This document shows positions 50,745 to 59,948 of a stretch of DNA of 64,000 nucleotides, piece by piece (the stretch's first letter is position 1; each line of letters opens with the position of its first letter). A model generated the notes under the pieces. That model made no database searches, was not told where the DNA came from, and saw only the letters and a list, made by a program, of their open reading frames with translations. The DNA is taken from positions 149,873-213,872 of the forward strand of contig JAEWKA010000005.1 of assembly GCA_023386265.1 (NCBI GenBank). Direction: 5' to 3'. This stretch comes from Bacillota bacterium. Lineage in GTDB: Bacteria; Bacillota; Clostridia; Oscillospirales; Oscillospiraceae. The position numbers and the translations under genes are program-made.

Positions 50745-51308
50745 CTATTTGGGCCTCGCAATCCTTTTATCGGTAATTATTATGTCCGCGCGTTTGTCGT
50801 AACTGTCTCTCGGCACGGAGTCGACAACCAACGCTTCGCGGCAGAGACCAATGGAGAGGATAGGGTGCTTTGAAAGATATCTGTCGTAGTATCCGCCTCC
50901 GTGACCCAGACGGTAGCCCTTTTCATCATAGCACAGAGCGGGAACGATGATTATGTCGCTCGCCTGCGGGTCAAGTCTTTCCGCAGTTTCCGGCGGGACA
51001 GGGATTCCGTAGACCCCCGCTGACAGCGTTCCAATCGGGCTATTGAGCAGCGCAAAGCTCATTTTGCCGTCTTTCCCGCAGTCACAGGGAAGCGCGACGG
51101 TTTTTCCGAGCTTTAAGCAATAGTCAATAAGAGCTCTCGTGTCCGGCTCGCGTTCGATGCTGAGATAGGTGAACACGCGTGTTGCTGAAACGAATTCTGG
51201 CAGCGATATGAGGTTTTTAAAGATGGCATGATCACTTTTTATAATATAGCTATTGTTAAGAGCGGCAATGCGCGCCTTGATTTCTGCTCTGAATGTTTTC
51301 TTATCCAT
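50745..51308 (-). CDS. fthC: 5-formyltetrahydrofolate cyclo-ligase
   Basis: A 187-residue ATP-dependent enzyme converting 5-formyl-THF to 5,10-methenyl-THF. N-terminal KKTFRAEIKARIAALN, RVFTYLSIEREPDTRALI, and the ATP/substrate motif RLGHGGGYYDRYL with a nearby IGLC are visible. Length is typical. It is the last gene of the sirtuin-tagA-tmk-DJ-1-fthC run, 3 bases after the DJ-1 gene. Confidence 0.94.
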   Translation of the reverse strand: MDKKTFRAEIKARIAALNNSYIIKSDHAIFKNLISLPEFVSATRVFTYLSIEREPDTRALIDYCLKLGKTVALPCDCGKDGKMSFALLNSPIGTLSAGVYGIPVPPETAERLDPQASDIIIVPALCYDEKGYRLGHGGGYYDRYLSKHPILSIGLCREALVVDSVPRDSYDKRADIIITDKRIARPK

Positions 51309-51311
51309 GGC

Positions 51312-51854
51312 TTAGTATACCAAATCCGCTCTTACTTTTTCCGCAATCTTTCCGCCCTTCAAATGAGAAAGTAGCGCAAGCCCGAAATCAATTGCTGAGC
51401 CGGCAGAGCGTCCTGTTATGAGGCCCTTGTCCGTCAATATTTGCTTTTTCGTATCGCAGAGTGCCTTGCCCATAAGGTTCTCGCATCCGGGGTAGCAGGT
51501 AATGCGTTTTCCGTCAGTAAGTCCAAGCTTTGCAAGAACAGAAGGACCTGCGCATATGGCGGCGAAAAAAGCACCGGAACTCGCGGCTTTTTCGATGAGC
51601 TTCATCGTTCTTTCGTCGGCCTTAATTGAATTGACGCCTCCCGATCCGCCCGGAATGACAAAGGTGTCGTCCTTCGTGGGCACGATGTCAGTTATTAGGT
51701 CATCGGCAAGAACCGAAATACCGTGGCCGCCTGTAACGGTTTTTGAGTCTCCAACCGCCGCAAGCTTGACGGAAGCTCCGCCGCGGCGGAGAATGTCGCA
51801 GGGGACGACGGCTTCAATTTCTTCAAAGCCCTCGCCGAGTATGATATATACCAT
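51312..51854 (-). CDS. DJ-1/PfpI family protein
   Basis: A 180-residue alpha/beta sandwich of the ThiJ/PfpI class. The nucleophilic elbow Cys is in FFAAICAGPSVLAKLG, the Glu near LGEGFEEIEAVVP is the usual partner, and ITGRSAGSAIDFGLALL is characteristic of the DJ-1 group. Activity (glyoxalase-like, deglycase-like or peptide-related) cannot be told from sequence. It overlaps tmk by one base and is in the middle of a folate/nucleotide operon. Confidence 0.9.
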   Translation of the reverse strand: MVYIILGEGFEEIEAVVPCDILRRGGASVKLAAVGDSKTVTGGHGISVLADDLITDIVPTKDDTFVIPGGSGGVNSIKADERTMKLIEKAASSGAFFAAICAGPSVLAKLGLTDGKRITCYPGCENLMGKALCDTKKQILTDKGLITGRSAGSAIDFGLALLSHLKGGKIAEKVRADLVY

Positions 51855-52522
51855 TACTGCAAAACTCCTTTCACAGTATCATACACATCCTCATGTATTT
51901 CCGAAGCACCGCGCATCATGCCTTTTTCGAGACAGCGGACTTTCATCCAGCCAAGGCGATTCGAGGCTCGCTCGCCCGTTCGAAGGCAGGCGGCGAGATA
52001 GTCCACGTTCGTTTCGTGTATATCGCCCGATGTTTTTGTCTCAACCTGTCTTGCTTTCATCTGGGCAAGGCAGGTCTCAAGGTTTATATCCATATATAAG
52101 ACGACATCGGGTTTCGGAAGTTCCATTAAACGGAATTCAAAATCATAGAGCCAGTCCAGAAAAGTATTCAGTTCGTTTTCGGGGAGCTTTGAGCCCTGAT
52201 GAATCGCGTTCGAGGTCGTGTAGCGGTCGCAGATGATAGTGCCGCCTGATTTATAATATTCTCCCCAGTCTGTCTTAAACGAGGCAAAGCGGTCAACAAA
52301 GAAAAAGGTCGAAGCGGCAAAGGCGCTGACATCGCAGGGCTCCTTTCCGAATTCGCCGGAAAGATATGAACGCAGGAGCGAGGAGGAGCTTTTGTCGTAG
52401 CGCGGGAAGACGACTTTGCGAAAGGGTACGCCCTCTTTTTCGAGCCGCTCGGTGATGAACTTAAATTGCGTGGACTTTCCGCTTCCGTCTATGCCTTCGA
52501 ACACTATGAGCTTTCCCTGCAT
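51854..52522 (-). CDS. tmk: Thymidylate kinase
   Basis: A 222-residue P-loop kinase: IVFEGIDGSGKSTQF, DRYTTSNAIHQGSK with the dTMP-binding Arg, and a LID-region ARQVETKTSG. It phosphorylates dTMP to dTDP. It is slightly longer than average for the family owing to insertions around residues 60-80 and 170. The ATG after GGAGGCTACAGCG is chosen; an ATG five codons upstream lies inside that ribosome binding site. It follows the TagA-type gene after about 30 bases. Confidence 0.93.
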   Translation of the reverse strand: MQGKLIVFEGIDGSGKSTQFKFITERLEKEGVPFRKVVFPRYDKSSSSLLRSYLSGEFGKEPCDVSAFAASTFFFVDRFASFKTDWGEYYKSGGTIICDRYTTSNAIHQGSKLPENELNTFLDWLYDFEFRLMELPKPDVVLYMDINLETCLAQMKARQVETKTSGDIHETNVDYLAACLRTGERASNRLGWMKVRCLEKGMMRGASEIHEDVYDTVKGVLQ

Positions 52523-52553
52523 CGCTGTAGCCTCCATATGTGAGTAAGTAGGT

Positions 52554-53312
52554 TTATTTTCCTAACAATCTTTTCCCAATGACTATGAAGCCGAATTTTG
52601 GCAGATTAATCATTCGCCCCAGACGTCTCGGGTTTTCCTTGAGACGATAGAGCCACTCGAGATTGAGCTTTCGCCAAGACTCGGGCGCACGCTCGGCAAC
52701 GCAAGCGAAAACGTCTATCGAGCCGCCAAGCCCCGCCATAAGCCCGACCTTTAGAGATGGTGCGTTTTTCTGCATCCAGAGCTCCTGCTTCGGAGCGCCG
52801 AGACATACGAGCAGTAAGTCGGGAGAGGCTTCGTTGATTTTTTCTATTATCGGCGCGTCGTCAGAAAAATACCCGTCATTTATGCCGACTATCTTCAGAC
52901 CGTTAAAGCGTTCTGAAAGCTTTAAGCCCGCAACATCCGCAACGCCGGGTTTAGCACCGAGTAGGAATACTGACATACCCTTTTCCGCCATAAGCTCAAA
53001 AAGGGTTTCCGCAAATTCGATGCCGGGGACCTTTTCCTTGAGCGGAGTGCCGAGTATCTGTGCACCCTTGATTATGCCTATACCGTCGGGAAGAACGAGG
53101 TTTGCGGAGTTAACCGCGCTCAAAAGACAGGAGTCATCACGGCAGAGCATAACAATCTCGGGGTTCGGTGTGACGACATAGGCGGCGTCACGGCGCTCCA
53201 TAAATTCGAGAGCCTTATTAGCTGCCTCCGTCATCGTTATATTGTCAAAAGAAACGCCCAGAACATCGATTCTGATCGTAATCAAATCCTTTCCAGTAAG
53301 TGGTTTAATCAT
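52554..53312 (-). CDS. WecG/TagA/CpsF family glycosyltransferase
   Basis: A 252-residue GT26 family member. VLGVSFDNITMTEAANKAL, YVVTPNPEIVMLCR, LPDGIGIIKGAQILG and VCLGAPKQELWMQKNAP are family motifs. TagA adds ManNAc to GlcNAc-PP-undecaprenol in the teichoic acid linkage unit. The window also codes TagO/WecA- and WecB-type enzymes at 18.6-20.9 kb, so a complete linkage-unit start (GlcNAc-1-P, UDP-ManNAc, ManNAc transfer) is present, though at two loci. It overlaps the sirtuin gene by one base. Confidence 0.93.
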   Translation of the reverse strand: MIKPLTGKDLITIRIDVLGVSFDNITMTEAANKALEFMERRDAAYVVTPNPEIVMLCRDDSCLLSAVNSANLVLPDGIGIIKGAQILGTPLKEKVPGIEFAETLFELMAEKGMSVFLLGAKPGVADVAGLKLSERFNGLKIVGINDGYFSDDAPIIEKINEASPDLLLVCLGAPKQELWMQKNAPSLKVGLMAGLGGSIDVFACVAERAPESWRKLNLEWLYRLKENPRRLGRMINLPKFGFIVIGKRLLGK

Positions 53313-54028
53313 CAGACCTGCGAAAAAACTTCGCCGATCTTTTCGTTGATGACGAGATTCGCGCAGCTGTCATAGGGAGTCGGCTGTTTGTTAATCAGCA
53401 CGAGCTTTCTGCCCTTGTAGTAGTTAATGAGTCCTGCCGCTGGGTAAACATTCAGCGAAGTGCCGCCGACTATGAGCATATCCGCAGAGCTGATAAAGCG
53501 AACTGATTCGGCAAGTACACGGTCATTCAGCTGTTCTTCATACAGAACAACATCCGGACGGATTACACCGCCGCAGGTGCAGCGAGGAACATCTGTATAG
53601 GTATTAACCACAGACTCCGGCATTTCCTTTCCACAGGAAACGCAGTAGAATCTGTGTATAGTGCCGTGCAGTTCAAACACGTTTTTGCTGCCCGCCGCCT
53701 GATGAAGTCCGTCGATGTTCTGCGTGACGACAGCTTTGAGTTTGCCCTCTTTTTCGAGTTCTGCAAGTCTCAGATGTGCACGGTTCGGTTTTACCTCGCC
53801 GACAACAAGTTTGTCACGGTAGAATTTATAGAATTCCTCGGGGTTTCTTCGGAAAAAGCTTCCGCTGAGGATCTCTTCGGGGGGATATTTGTATTTTTGG
53901 TTATAGAGGCCGTCCACACTGCGAAAATCGGGTATTCCGCTTTCCGTGGAGACGCCCGCGCCGCCGAAGAAGACGATATTGCTACTTTCCAATATCATAT
54001 CGCGAAGTCTATCGATTTCTGCGCTCAT
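53312..54028 (-). CDS. cobB: NAD-dependent protein deacetylase, sirtuin family
   Basis: A 238-residue sirtuin. FFGGAGVSTESGIPDFRS binds NAD, TQNIDGLHQAAG carries the catalytic His region with ELHGT, and a zinc finger is formed by CVSCGKEMP and CTCGGVIRPDVVLYEE. It removes acetyl or related acyl groups from lysines. The start after GGAGGC is preferred over one 13 codons upstream. It heads a minus-strand operon leading to fthC. Confidence 0.95.
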   Translation of the reverse strand: MSAEIDRLRDMILESSNIVFFGGAGVSTESGIPDFRSVDGLYNQKYKYPPEEILSGSFFRRNPEEFYKFYRDKLVVGEVKPNRAHLRLAELEKEGKLKAVVTQNIDGLHQAAGSKNVFELHGTIHRFYCVSCGKEMPESVVNTYTDVPRCTCGGVIRPDVVLYEEQLNDRVLAESVRFISSADMLIVGGTSLNVYPAAGLINYYKGRKLVLINKQPTPYDSCANLVINEKIGEVFSQV

Positions 54029-54104
54029 ACCGAAGCCTCCGATATTTACAAATACATTTTGAGCCAAATTTCATTATACACACTAGCAATGACTTTCGCA
54101 AGAT

Positions 54105-54140
54105 AAAAAGGGCTGCCCCAAAAGAGCTTGAGGCAGCCGA
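54105..54140 (-). terminator. Intrinsic terminator after guaB
   Basis: On the minus strand GGCTGCC and GGCAGCCC pair across a loop and are followed by TTTTTATC. Confidence 0.85.
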
Positions 54141-54147
54141 TTGCTTA

Positions 54148-55629
54148 TTAATTCGGGCTCATGGTATAGTTCGGCGCTTCCTTGGTGATATAAATGTCGT
54201 GCGGGTGGCTTTCCTTCAGCCCCGCGCTCGTTATGCGGACAAAGCTGCTGTTTTTTCGCAGAGCGTCGATGTTCGGTGTGCCGCAGTATCCCATTCCGGA
54301 TTTGAGACCACCCATGAGTTGGAAGATTGATTCCGAGACAAGACCGCGGTAGGGGACTCTGCCCTCAACGCCTTCGGGAACAAGCTTTTTGTTATCCGAC
54401 TGGAAATAGCGATCTCGACTGCCCTTTGCCATTGCGGAAAGACTGCCCATGCCTCTGTAGACTTTAAACTGGCGACCCTGATAAACTTCCGTTTCTCCGG
54501 GGCTTTCGTCGCAGCCAGCAAAAAGTGAGCCGAGCATAACGACAGAAGCTCCCGCCGCGATTGCCTTGACTATATCGCCGGAATACTTGACACCGCCGTC
54601 CGCAATTATAGGAACGCCATATTTGTCAGCCATTTCTGCGCATTCCAGAACTGCGGTCATCTGTGGTACGCCGATGCCTGCAACGACGCGAGTAGTACAA
54701 ATCGAGCCGGGGCCAATGCCGACCTTGACGCAGTCCGCGCCCGCCTTGATGAGAGCTTCCGTACCTTTGGCTGTTGCGACGTTACCGGCTACGAGCTGGA
54801 CGTCAGGAAACTTTTCTTTAACAAGAGCAACATTGCGAAGAATGTTTTCGGAGTGACCATGAGCGCTGTCGAGCACGAGCACATCTACACCGACATCGAC
54901 GAGAGCCTTTGCTCTATCAAGAATGTCAGGCGTTGCTCCAATTGCCGCCGCGCAGAGCAGACGTCCGTGAGAGTCCTTCGCGGAGTGCGGATAAGTGAGT
55001 GCTTTTTCAATGTCTTTTATTGTGATAAGCCCGCGCAGACGACCGTTATCGTCCACGATGGGAAGTTTTTCGATTTTATTTGTGTGCAGGACTATTTTTG
55101 CTTCCTCAAGCGTGGTTCCGACCTTGCCGGTAATAAGCCTGTCCTTCGTCATAACGTCGACGATGAGCTGGGACATATCTTCTTCGAACTTCATGTCGCG
55201 GTTTGTTATAATGCCGATTAAAATGCCGTCCGTGTCCACAATGGGGACGCCGGAGATGCGGAATTTTGCCATAAGCGCATCCGCTTCGCCGATTGTGCGG
55301 TCAGCCGTTAGGAAGAAGGGGTTGGTTATAACTCCGTTTTCTGAACGCTTAACCTGATCAACTTGTTCGGTCTGAGCCTCGATACTCATGTTTTTATGGA
55401 TAACGCCGATGCCGCCCTCACGAGCCAGAGCAATTGCCATTCGGTATTCCGTGACGGTATCCATTGCTGCGCTGATAAGAGGAATCCGCAGCGCGATTTT
55501 CTTTGTCAGTTTGGTCGCAAGATCAATGTCGGCTGGTAGTACGTTACTCTCTGCGGGGACAAGAAGCACATCGTCGTAGGTGAGTCCCTCGCCGATGAAG
55601 CGATCGGTATATTTCTTTTTGTTTTCCAC
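54148..55629 (-). CDS. guaB: Inosine-5'-monophosphate dehydrogenase
   Basis: A 493-residue TIM-barrel enzyme with an inserted pair of CBS domains at about residues 95-215. It has GLTYDDVLLVPAES, the catalytic Cys in GIGPGSICTTRVVAGIG, GGVKYSGDIVKA and MGSLSAMAKGSRDRYFQ (flap region). It makes xanthosine monophosphate, the committed step of GMP synthesis. The start is GTG after GGGAGCGG. It is a single gene closed by a terminator. Confidence 0.97.
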   Translation of the reverse strand: MENKKKYTDRFIGEGLTYDDVLLVPAESNVLPADIDLATKLTKKIALRIPLISAAMDTVTEYRMAIALAREGGIGVIHKNMSIEAQTEQVDQVKRSENGVITNPFFLTADRTIGEADALMAKFRISGVPIVDTDGILIGIITNRDMKFEEDMSQLIVDVMTKDRLITGKVGTTLEEAKIVLHTNKIEKLPIVDDNGRLRGLITIKDIEKALTYPHSAKDSHGRLLCAAAIGATPDILDRAKALVDVGVDVLVLDSAHGHSENILRNVALVKEKFPDVQLVAGNVATAKGTEALIKAGADCVKVGIGPGSICTTRVVAGIGVPQMTAVLECAEMADKYGVPIIADGGVKYSGDIVKAIAAGASVVMLGSLFAGCDESPGETEVYQGRQFKVYRGMGSLSAMAKGSRDRYFQSDNKKLVPEGVEGRVPYRGLVSESIFQLMGGLKSGMGYCGTPNIDALRKNSSFVRITSAGLKESHPHDIYITKEAPNYTMSPN

Positions 55630-55802
55630 TTTAACCGCTCCCTTTCATAAAGCTGAGGAGAACCGAACCCGGAACGCCTCCGATATATATTTTGAACATT
55701 GTACTCCACTTACGGACAGGCTGTCAATCGTTGAGGCTGCAAATATTTTGCGTGTTTTTTGCTCTGCTTAGTACAACGTTATCACCAAAATAAGTTTTCC
55801 GC

Positions 55803-56642
55803 TCACGAACACTCCAAATTGTCCAAGCGCTCATTTGTGCGGGCATAATAAAATATGTACTGCTGGGCAAGTCCTGCGTACGAACCAAGAATCGTTGGGT
55901 CAAAGTTTTTCGGGAAATGCCGCTCAAGCGCACGCTTCATCCAAACGTCAATCGGAAACCTGTCCATTCGGTGAAGTCCGTAGAGCATGAAACAGTTTGC
56001 GACCTTGTCGCCGATGCCGCGCAGACGCCTCACTTCGGCGAAGGCGTCCTTGGAGGAAAGTTGTGATAGCTTGTCAAAATCAAGTTCACCGCTTTCGACA
56101 GCGCGAGCAGCACAGAGGATATACTCCGCGCGGTAGCCGCAGCGGAGTGGCGCAAGATCCTTTTCGTCGAGGACGGCAAGTGCCGAAGCGGAGGGGAAAG
56201 TATGAAGTCCGCAGGGGAGCTCTTCGCCGAATGAGACGCATAGCGTGGATATAATTTTTTTAATCCTCGGAATGTTGTTGCATTGCGAAATTATAAAGCT
56301 CACGAGCGCTTCCCATGGGTCTTGACGCAGGATGCGTATGCCACGGCCGAAGTCCGCGCACATTTTGAGATAAGGCGGCTCGGTAAACGGCTTTGACATT
56401 TCTTCGTAATTGACGCCGAGGTCGAAATAATTGCGCCAGAAGGGGATGTCTTCATCCTTTGCATCGCAGAGGACGCGCCCGTCTTCCTCGCGCACCTCGA
56501 GGGCTTTTCCGCAAGAAGCGCCTTGATAGATTCCGCTCTCATCGGCGCTCCATCGGAAGCACTGCCCGCACTCGAAGGTCTTTTTCAGGCAGAGTTCCTC
56601 TGCGGAGGCCAGAACATTTTCGGTTTTCATTGTTTTCTGCAT
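55803..56642 (-). CDS. ogg: 8-oxoguanine DNA glycosylase (Ogg family)
   Basis: A 279-residue protein with an N-terminal OGG_N domain (TFECGQCFRW) and a HhH-GPD domain with ISQCNNIPRIKKII, RLRGIGDKVANCFMLY carrying the catalytic Lys, and FPIDVWMKRAL with the catalytic Asp. It excises 8-oxoguanine from DNA and cuts the backbone. This eukaryotic-style OGG1 form is common in Clostridia. GGGGA lies upstream. Cysteine content is high. Confidence 0.93.
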   Translation of the reverse strand: MQKTMKTENVLASAEELCLKKTFECGQCFRWSADESGIYQGASCGKALEVREEDGRVLCDAKDEDIPFWRNYFDLGVNYEEMSKPFTEPPYLKMCADFGRGIRILRQDPWEALVSFIISQCNNIPRIKKIISTLCVSFGEELPCGLHTFPSASALAVLDEKDLAPLRCGYRAEYILCAARAVESGELDFDKLSQLSSKDAFAEVRRLRGIGDKVANCFMLYGLHRMDRFPIDVWMKRALERHFPKNFDPTILGSYAGLAQQYIFYYARTNERLDNLECS

Positions 56643-56684
56643 AGCTTTGTCCCCGCTTATCGCTCAAAATGGGAGCGACTTTGC

Positions 56685-56714
56685 AAAAATCCCGCCCCAA
56701 ATGAGGCGGGATCA
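56685..56714 (-). terminator. Terminator after rpsU
   Basis: ATCCCGCC and GGCGGGAT around an eight-base loop with T run on the minus strand. Confidence 0.85.
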
Positions 56715-56729
56715 GTGTTTTAAACTTAG

Positions 56730-56915
56730 TTAAAATGAATGCTTATTTTTGTTTTTTCTAGCGGCCTCAGACTTCTTGCGGCGCTTTACGCTGGGACTCT
56801 GATAGTATTCCTTTTTTCTGAGGTCCGACAGAACTCCGGACTTTGCGCAGCTTCTCTTGAATCTCTTGAGAGCGCTGTCCAGAGATTCATTCTCTTTTAC
56901 GCGTACTTCTGACAT
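56730..56915 (-). CDS. rpsU: 30S ribosomal protein S21
   Basis: A 61-residue basic protein. VKENESLDSALKRFKRSCAKSGVLSDLRKKEYYQSPS is diagnostic of S21, ending in the Lys/Arg-rich tail. It sits near the anti-Shine-Dalgarno region of the small subunit. GGAGGGAGGG precedes the ATG. It stands alone with its own terminator; usual neighbours (yqeY, dnaG) are missing. A 335-base AT-rich gap upstream, shared with the GntR gene, shows no further gene. Confidence 0.97.
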   Translation of the reverse strand: MSEVRVKENESLDSALKRFKRSCAKSGVLSDLRKKEYYQSPSVKRRKKSEAARKNKNKHSF

Positions 56916-57250
56916 TTTATTTCCCTCCCTCCAAATACGCCCAAAGGCGCTTTAAGGGCCATCGTCCATGGCTTTAACATGATTGATTATAATTGTTTCT
57001 TGGAACATTGTCAAGATATTTCAATGTACTCAAAGGGCAATATAGAGTACCTGTGCGCAGTATAACCATATAAAATCATATATATGCTTATATTCGACAC
57101 GAAATAAAAGCAGACAGGCTTATGATCTGAATACAGACAGAGCGGTGGCTTCTGTTTTTTTGGCAAAATGGAGGACATTAAATAATGCTTGTAATATTTA
57201 TGTAATTCGCTTATACTGATTATAATGACATGTTAATTGGGGGTCATCCG

Positions 57251-58036
57251 GTGGAAACAAATCCTGTATTGCTCAGCACATTATCGCTTGACAGCGACAT
57301 TCCGCTCTATTCTCAGCTTGTAAGCATCGTAAAACGCAATATCACAGCCGGTACGCTGGGCGCCGGCGAGCTTCTTCCTTCAGAGGCGGAGCTATGCAAA
57401 ACCTTCAATATCAGCAGAAGCACGGTTCGTCAGGCAATCGGCGCGCTGGAAGCTGAAGGGCTTGTAGTGCGCAAGCAGGGCAGAGGAACCTTTGTCGCGG
57501 AGCCGAAAATGCGGCGCAAAACTGAAAATGTATATTCCTTCACTTCGGAAATAAGCTCAATGGGGCTCACTCCGTCTTCGACTTTGATTGAGTTTGAAAT
57601 AATAACGCCCACGCCGGATCTTATGAAGGTGCTTGAACTTAACTCCGCAGACAAGAGCGTCTATCGCTTTACACGTATCAGAAACGTGGATGACGCTCCG
57701 CTTATTCTGGAGACCTCGTTTTATCCGCAGTATATCTATCCGAAGCTGACTCGCGATCTTCTGAGGACCCATAGCTTCTATAGCCTGCTTTACGAAGTGG
57801 GGATAGCGCCTGCTTCGGCGGTGGATTCCTATGAGGCTGTTATTCTCGGTCGAGAAGAGGCAGAGATACTTAAGTGTAGACCGGGCAGCTGCGCGTTTTC
57901 CGTTCAGAGAAGAACAAGAACAGAAACGGGCATGATTTATGAATATACTCAGAGCCTTATAAGGGCGGACAGAGTTACGCTGGACGTCTATTTGCATAAG
58001 GACGGAGTTTCATTTACGCGAAGTGTGGATAAGTAG
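57251..58036 (+). CDS. GntR/HutC family transcriptional regulator
   Basis: A 261-residue regulator: N-terminal winged helix (about 15-85; IPLYSQLVSIVKRNITAGTLGAGELLPSEAELCKTFNISRSTVRQAIGAL) and a UTRA effector domain. HutC-type proteins usually sense sugar phosphates, amino-sugars or histidine derivatives. The GTG at 57251 with GGGGG 7 bases before is chosen; an ATG at 57230 lies 4 bases after a TATAAT box at 57221-57226, so it is too close to the transcription start. It precedes gap by 126 bases and may control it; this is inference. Confidence 0.93.
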   Translation: METNPVLLSTLSLDSDIPLYSQLVSIVKRNITAGTLGAGELLPSEAELCKTFNISRSTVRQAIGALEAEGLVVRKQGRGTFVAEPKMRRKTENVYSFTSEISSMGLTPSSTLIEFEIITPTPDLMKVLELNSADKSVYRFTRIRNVDDAPLILETSFYPQYIYPKLTRDLLRTHSFYSLLYEVGIAPASAVDSYEAVILGREEAEILKCRPGSCAFSVQRRTRTETGMIYEYTQSLIRADRVTLDVYLHKDGVSFTRSVDK

Positions 58037-58081
58037 CTGCATAATTTAGGTGAATTTTTCTAATAATTATACTTATAAGTG

Positions 58082-58110
58082 TTTACAAAAGGAAACTCTT
58101 GTAGTATATT
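58082..58110 (+). promoter_or_regulatory. Promoter of gap
   Basis: TTTACA, 17-base spacer and TATATT, 53 bases before the gap ATG. Just downstream, ACGTACCATACGT is a short near-palindrome that could be a repressor site, for instance for the neighbouring GntR protein. Confidence 0.7.
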
Positions 58111-58162
58111 AGATGTAACAGACGTACCATACGTTTATAATGTGCATCAAGGAGGATAAAAA

Positions 58163-59167
58163 ATGTCAAAAATTAGAGTAGGCATCAACGGCTTCGGAAG
58201 AATAGGGAGACTTGTTTTTCGTGCCGGACTGAATAACGAGAACATCGAGTTCGTCGGTATCAACGACATGATTACGGCCGATTATATGGAGTATATGCTC
58301 AAGTATGATACAGTCCATGGCAACTTTAAGGGCGAAGTCAGTCATACCGACAACAGCATAATCGTAAACGGAAAGAGCATCCCAGTTTTCAGCGAAAAGG
58401 ATCCCTCAAAGCTCCCCTGGGGCAGCCTTGACACGGATTTTGTCGTTGAATCCACCGGACTTTTTACAACAATCGAAAAGGCAAGCGCACATCTTACTGC
58501 CGGAGCCAAGAAGGTCGTTATTTCCGCTCCGTCCGCAGACGCTCCTATGTTCGTAATGGGCGTTAACAACAAGGCCTATAAGCCCGAGATGAATGTCGTT
58601 TCCAACGCTTCCTGCACCACGAACTGCCTTGCACCTCTTGCTAAGGTCATAAACGATAACTTCGGCATCGAGTCAGGACTTATGACGACTGTCCATTCAA
58701 CTACAGCTACTCAGCGTACAGTTGACGGTCCTTCTGCAAAGGACTGGAGAGGCGGCAGAGCTGCTTCCGCAAACATCATCCCGTCTTCCACCGGCGCCGC
58801 AAAGGCAGTCGGCAAGGTTATCCCCGAACTTTCGGGCAAGCTCACCGGCATGGCGTTCCGCGTTCCCACGCTCGACGTTTCCGTCGTTGACCTCACCGCA
58901 AACCTCAAGAAGGGCACTACCTACGAAGAAATCTGCAAGGTCATGAAGGAAGCCTCCGAGGGCGAACTCAAGGGCATTTTGGGCTACACTGATGAGCTTG
59001 TCGTTTCCTCCGACTTCATCGGCGATGCTCGTACCTCGATTTTTGACGCCGATGCAGGCATCATGCTCACAGAAAAGTTCGTCAAGCTCGTTGCCTGGTA
59101 CGATAACGAGTGGGGTTATTCTAACAAGGTTGTCGACCTCATTGAGTATATCAGCACGGTTAAATAA
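58163..59167 (+). CDS. gap: Glyceraldehyde-3-phosphate dehydrogenase
   Basis: A 334-residue NAD-dependent enzyme: GINGFGRIGRLVFRA (NAD binding), SNASCTTNCLAPLAKV with the catalytic Cys, HSTTATQRTVD and WYDNEWGYSNKVVDL. It oxidises glyceraldehyde 3-phosphate to 1,3-bisphosphoglycerate, upstream of pgk. Unlike in many Firmicutes it is not linked to pgk-tpi-gpm-eno but 48 kb away. AAGGAGG precedes the ATG. No clear terminator is seen after it. Confidence 0.97.
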   Translation: MSKIRVGINGFGRIGRLVFRAGLNNENIEFVGINDMITADYMEYMLKYDTVHGNFKGEVSHTDNSIIVNGKSIPVFSEKDPSKLPWGSLDTDFVVESTGLFTTIEKASAHLTAGAKKVVISAPSADAPMFVMGVNNKAYKPEMNVVSNASCTTNCLAPLAKVINDNFGIESGLMTTVHSTTATQRTVDGPSAKDWRGGRAASANIIPSSTGAAKAVGKVIPELSGKLTGMAFRVPTLDVSVVDLTANLKKGTTYEEICKVMKEASEGELKGILGYTDELVVSSDFIGDARTSIFDADAGIMLTEKFVKLVAWYDNEWGYSNKVVDLIEYISTVK

Positions 59168-59375
59168 ACCGAAAGCGTTGGTATTACTACACTATTTGAC
59201 TACTCAAAGCAGAAAAAAGTTTTGACAATATGGCTCAATTGTGAATAGACCGTATTTGTTGCGGTAACGAACTTATTCGAAAACAAGCCAGTTATGATAC
59301 ACGAAAGCGGCACAAACACAAATATAGAACACCTCTTATTTAGGCATTTTTGTACTTTAAGTAAGGGGTGTTTTT

Positions 59376-59555
59376 ATGTTGTTAAAAGACTTATCAGAGG
59401 AATTCATTTTCAATTGTCAATGTCGCAAACTATCTAAAAAAACAGTACACAACTACAAATTGCAAATTAGTTATCTTTTGAATTGTTTATCTCAGGAGCA
59501 TGGAGTTACTGAACTGGAAAAAGTGACACCACAAATGATTAAGCAGTTTATGTAG
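59376..59555 (+). pseudogene. N-terminal fragment of a phage-type (tyrosine) integrase
   Basis: A 59-codon frame starting MLLKDLSEEFIFN, continuing CRKLSKKTVHNYKLQISYLL and ending KVTPQMIKQFM before a TAG. This is the SAM-like core-binding N-terminal region of tyrosine recombinases; the catalytic domain is missing. Only a weak ribosome site (AAGGGGTG) is upstream. It is in AT-rich sequence just after gap, and marks an old integration or element remnant. Confidence 0.7.
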
Positions 59556-59605
59556 ACAAATGAAAATCGAGTATGAAAACTTCAATAATGGGTAGATAGT
59601 CAAGA

Positions 59606-59948
59606 ATGTTCATTATCTGGTTTAACATCCATCCGTTTGTTTATGTTATTGACGTTGGCGGTGGAGGCAGTATTGATGAAATAGATGGAGTTAATCTAAT
59701 ATTCCATCCCAAAGAAACTAAACCATACTCCTCATATTCATGCAGAATACTCTGGGGAAAGTGTATCAATTAATCTGCTGACTAGTATTGTCAAAGGCAA
59801 GATGAAGAAAAGTAAACTTGATATCGCCTTAGACTATGTAGAAAAAAATAGGTCTCAATTATTTAAAACATATAATGATTTTACTAACGGTATTGTAGTG
59901 GACTATGTGCCCGATGGAAAAGGAAGAGATGTTTATGATATTATTTAG
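59606..59948 (+). pseudogene. Frameshifted DUF4160-like gene remnant
   Basis: Two frames together resemble a DUF4160-type protein of toxin-antitoxin-like islands. The first (from 59606) reads MFIIWFNIHPFVYVIDVGGG... to LIFHPKETK. The second, in another frame from about 59722, reads NHTPHIHAEYSGESVSIN, continuing through KMKKSKLDIALDYVEKN to a TAG at 59946. The change of frame near position 59720 breaks the coding sequence. Family assignment from memory and moderate. Confidence 0.5.
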
